From NCBI GenBank assembly GCA_903918755.1, contig CAIXFN010000039.1, positions 1 to 64,000 on the forward strand: a DNA stretch of 64,000 bases, written 5' to 3'. Positions within the stretch are counted from its first letter, which is position 1; each line of letters starts with the position of its first letter. Source of the DNA: an uncultured Pedosphaera sp. (GTDB taxonomy: Bacteria > Verrucomicrobiota > Verrucomicrobiia > Limisphaerales > Pedosphaeraceae). The notes under the pieces were generated by a model. That model had not been told where the DNA came from. It searched no databases and saw only the letters and a list, made by a program, of their open reading frames with translations. Below are positions 62,395 to 64,000 of this stretch, piece by piece. Made by a program: the position numbers and the translations under genes.

Positions 62395-64000
62395 CTATTT
62401 GGCCGCGAACTCCAGCACGGCGGTCACACACCGACCGCAGAGGGTCGCGTGCGCGGGGTTCGCTCCCACATCGGTTTCGCAATGCCAGCAGCGTTCGCAT
62501 TTCTGGCCGGCGGCCGGGGCGACCGTTACCACGGTTTTGTCGTCGCCTGCTGCGCTGACGTCCAATTGTGAAACATTCAACAACTCGCGCAAATCAGTGG
62601 CGTGCGCCGCCATCTCGGCGAGCCGTCCGGGAGCCACGCTCAGGGACACCCGCGCTTCGAGGGACTTGCCGATGGTCTTCGCCTGCCGCGCTTTTTCCAG
62701 TTCGGGCAGCGCGAGGTTCCGCAATTCCAGCAGCTCCTGCCAGCACTTTTGCTGCGCCTCCGCCGCCGGCACTCCGGCCGGTTTCCAGGTGGTCAAGTGG
62801 GCCGATTCTCCCGGTGGCGCCGGAATAAAATCCCACGCTTCGTCGGCTGTGAATGAAAGGATGGGCCCCAGCAACTGGCTCAGGCCGGTCACGATTCGGT
62901 GCAGCGCGGTCTGCGTGGATCGTCGCCGGGGCGAATTGGCCGCGTCCGTATACAAGCGGTCCTTTACCACATCGTGGTAAATCGCGGACAATTCCACCGC
63001 CACGAACTGGCTGATTTTCTGATAGACCACATGAAACTCAAATTGATCGTAAGCCGTCAGGATCTCGGCTTCCAACCGCGCGAACTCTCCCAAAATCCAG
63101 CGGTCCAGACCGGTCAGTTGGTCTTCCCGCACCGCGTGTTTGGCTGGTTCAAAATCGTACAAATTCGAGAGTTGATAACGCAGCGCGTTGCGGATGCCGC
63201 GATAGGATTCCCCGACTTTGTTGATCCGTTCCTCGCTCACGACAATATCGTTGCGATAATCCTGCGAGGCCACCCACAGCCGGACCACGTCCGCCCCGTA
63301 CTTTTTGACGTACGCTTCCGCGGTCTGCGGTTTGTCATAACCGCCCTGGCCCTGCTTGCTCTTCGAGATCTTCTCCCGGTCCGCATCCACCATGAACCCA
63401 TGCGTGAGCACGGTCTTGTACGGCGGCACCCCGTTGCCCGCGAGCGAGAGCAGCAGCGACGATTGGAACCAGCCGCGATGCTGATCGCTGCCCTCCAGGT
63501 AAACATCCGCCTGCCAGCGCTCCGGACCGCTCGCCTTGGCATGCTGCAATTCCGGCCGGCGACTCAACACCGCCCGGGAGGACGAACCGGAGTCGATCCA
63601 CACGTCCAGGGTGTCGCTGGACTTGGCGACGGCTTCCGCCCCGCTCCAGTCTTCCGGCCTCACCAGCGCCCACAATCCCGCCGCCGGTTTCTCAAACCAG
63701 ATGTTGGAACCAAATTCCGCGATCAGGTCCGCCGTGCGCCGGACAATCCGGGCTTCCAGAATCGCGTTGCCCTCCGCGTCATAAAACGCCGGGATGGGCA
63801 CGCCCCAGGAGCGTTGCCGCGAAATACACCAATCGGGCCGGGATTTCACCGCGCCTTCGATCCGGTTTTGTCCCCAATCCGGCACCCAGTGCACCTGGCC
63901 AATGCCCGCCAGCGCCTTTTGCCGGAAGCCGTTGAAATCAATTGCGATAAACCACTGGTCCATCGCCCGGAAGATGATCGGAGTTTTGCTCCGCCAGCAG
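62395..64000 (-). CDS. ileS: Isoleucine-tRNA ligase (3' part; continues past the right edge)
   Basis: The C-terminal 534 codons of isoleucyl-tRNA synthetase, open at the window end. The most N-terminal part visible is CWRSKTPIIFRAMDQWF (end of the editing/CP1 region), then SRPDWCISRQRSWGVPIP, SDQHRGWFQSSLL and the catalytic lysine loop KISKSKQGQGGY. An anticodon-binding domain follows, then a zinc finger CERCWHCETD with CGRC near the end. It charges tRNA-Ile. The upstream part including HIGH lies outside the window. The AmpG-like gene follows 43 bases downstream on the same strand. Confidence 0.95.
   Translation of the reverse strand, partial: CWRSKTPIIFRAMDQWFIAIDFNGFRQKALAGIGQVHWVPDWGQNRIEGAVKSRPDWCISRQRSWGVPIPAFYDAEGNAILEARIVRRTADLIAEFGSNIWFEKPAAGLWALVRPEDWSGAEAVAKSSDTLDVWIDSGSSSRAVLSRRPELQHAKASGPERWQADVYLEGSDQHRGWFQSSLLLSLAGNGVPPYKTVLTHGFMVDADREKISKSKQGQGGYDKPQTAEAYVKKYGADVVRLWVASQDYRNDIVVSEERINKVGESYRGIRNALRYQLSNLYDFEPAKHAVREDQLTGLDRWILGEFARLEAEILTAYDQFEFHVVYQKISQFVAVELSAIYHDVVKDRLYTDAANSPRRRSTQTALHRIVTGLSQLLGPILSFTADEAWDFIPAPPGESAHLTTWKPAGVPAAEAQQKCWQELLELRNLALPELEKARQAKTIGKSLEARVSLSVAPGRLAEMAAHATDLRELLNVSQLDVSAAGDDKTVVTVAPAAGQKCERCWHCETDVGANPAHATLCGRCVTAVLEFAAK

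Overview
The window is about 64 kb of GC-rich bacterial chromosome, almost fully coding. It has no rRNA, no CRISPR array, no prophage or transposase, and no tRNA that I could see. Gene content points to Verrucomicrobiota, probably the Limisphaerales/Pedosphaeraceae side. The signs are a sigma factor of the type expanded in that group, LPS biogenesis genes (lpxD, bamA, ompH) showing a Gram-negative envelope, an exosortase-type PrsK/PrsR pair, a VIT-vWA plus alpha-2-macroglobulin pair, tiny lipoproteins with a KPW motif, and short hairpin-rich intergenic repeats. The assignment is inference from family knowledge, not from a search.

Layout: 0.1-2.6 kb, an ECF-like sigma factor and a divergent HipB/HipA-type toxin-antitoxin pair with an operator-like palindrome over the hipB start. 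2.7-13.1 kb (minus strand), a nine-gene operon: EIIA protein, SulP anion transporter, helix-turn-helix/EIIA fusion, then six genes (HyfB, C, E, F, G, I types) of a group-4 hydrogenase-like membrane complex. Its large subunit has lost the nickel-binding cysteines, so it is an energy-converting hydrogenase-related (Ehr) complex rather than a hydrogenase. A near-consensus sigma-54 promoter and two inverted repeats lie upstream of the first gene. 13.7-18.8 kb, a HicBA toxin-antitoxin pair, a sigma-54 activator with a soluble histidine kinase (a plausible regulator of the Ehr operon), tsaD and a CtpA-type protease.

19.0-27.6 kb, a secreted VIT-vWA protein and a 2013-residue alpha-2-macroglobulin. 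27.7-32.2 kb, dnaB, bamA and ompH/skp. 32.3-41.8 kb, an aldo/keto reductase, a lineage-type cassette of one anchored coiled-coil protein and two paralogous mini-lipoproteins, tcdA, tatD, sufE, an ABC-F ATPase, an alpha/beta hydrolase, transaldolase and mazG. 42.0-47.7 kb, PrsK/PrsR, a polysaccharide export lipoprotein and a DegT-family aminotransferase. 47.9-54.5 kb, a PDZ-bearing M6 protease, DAHP synthase, a transglutaminase-like lipoprotein, a fatty acid desaturase and lpxD. 54.8-64.0 kb, an S10 carboxypeptidase, rplU-rpmA-obgE-ychF, an esterase, an AmpG-like transporter with a large extra periplasmic domain, and the 3' part of ileS running off the right edge.

The best candidate for an undescribed system is the unit from 2.7 to 16.4 kb. 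It combines a nitrogen-PTS style EIIA, a SulP transporter, an EIIA fused to a DNA-binding domain and a nickel-free Hyf-like ion pump, with a sigma-54 promoter and a nearby NtrC-type two-component system. This suggests a respiratory or ion-gradient module coupled to anion transport under phosphorelay control.
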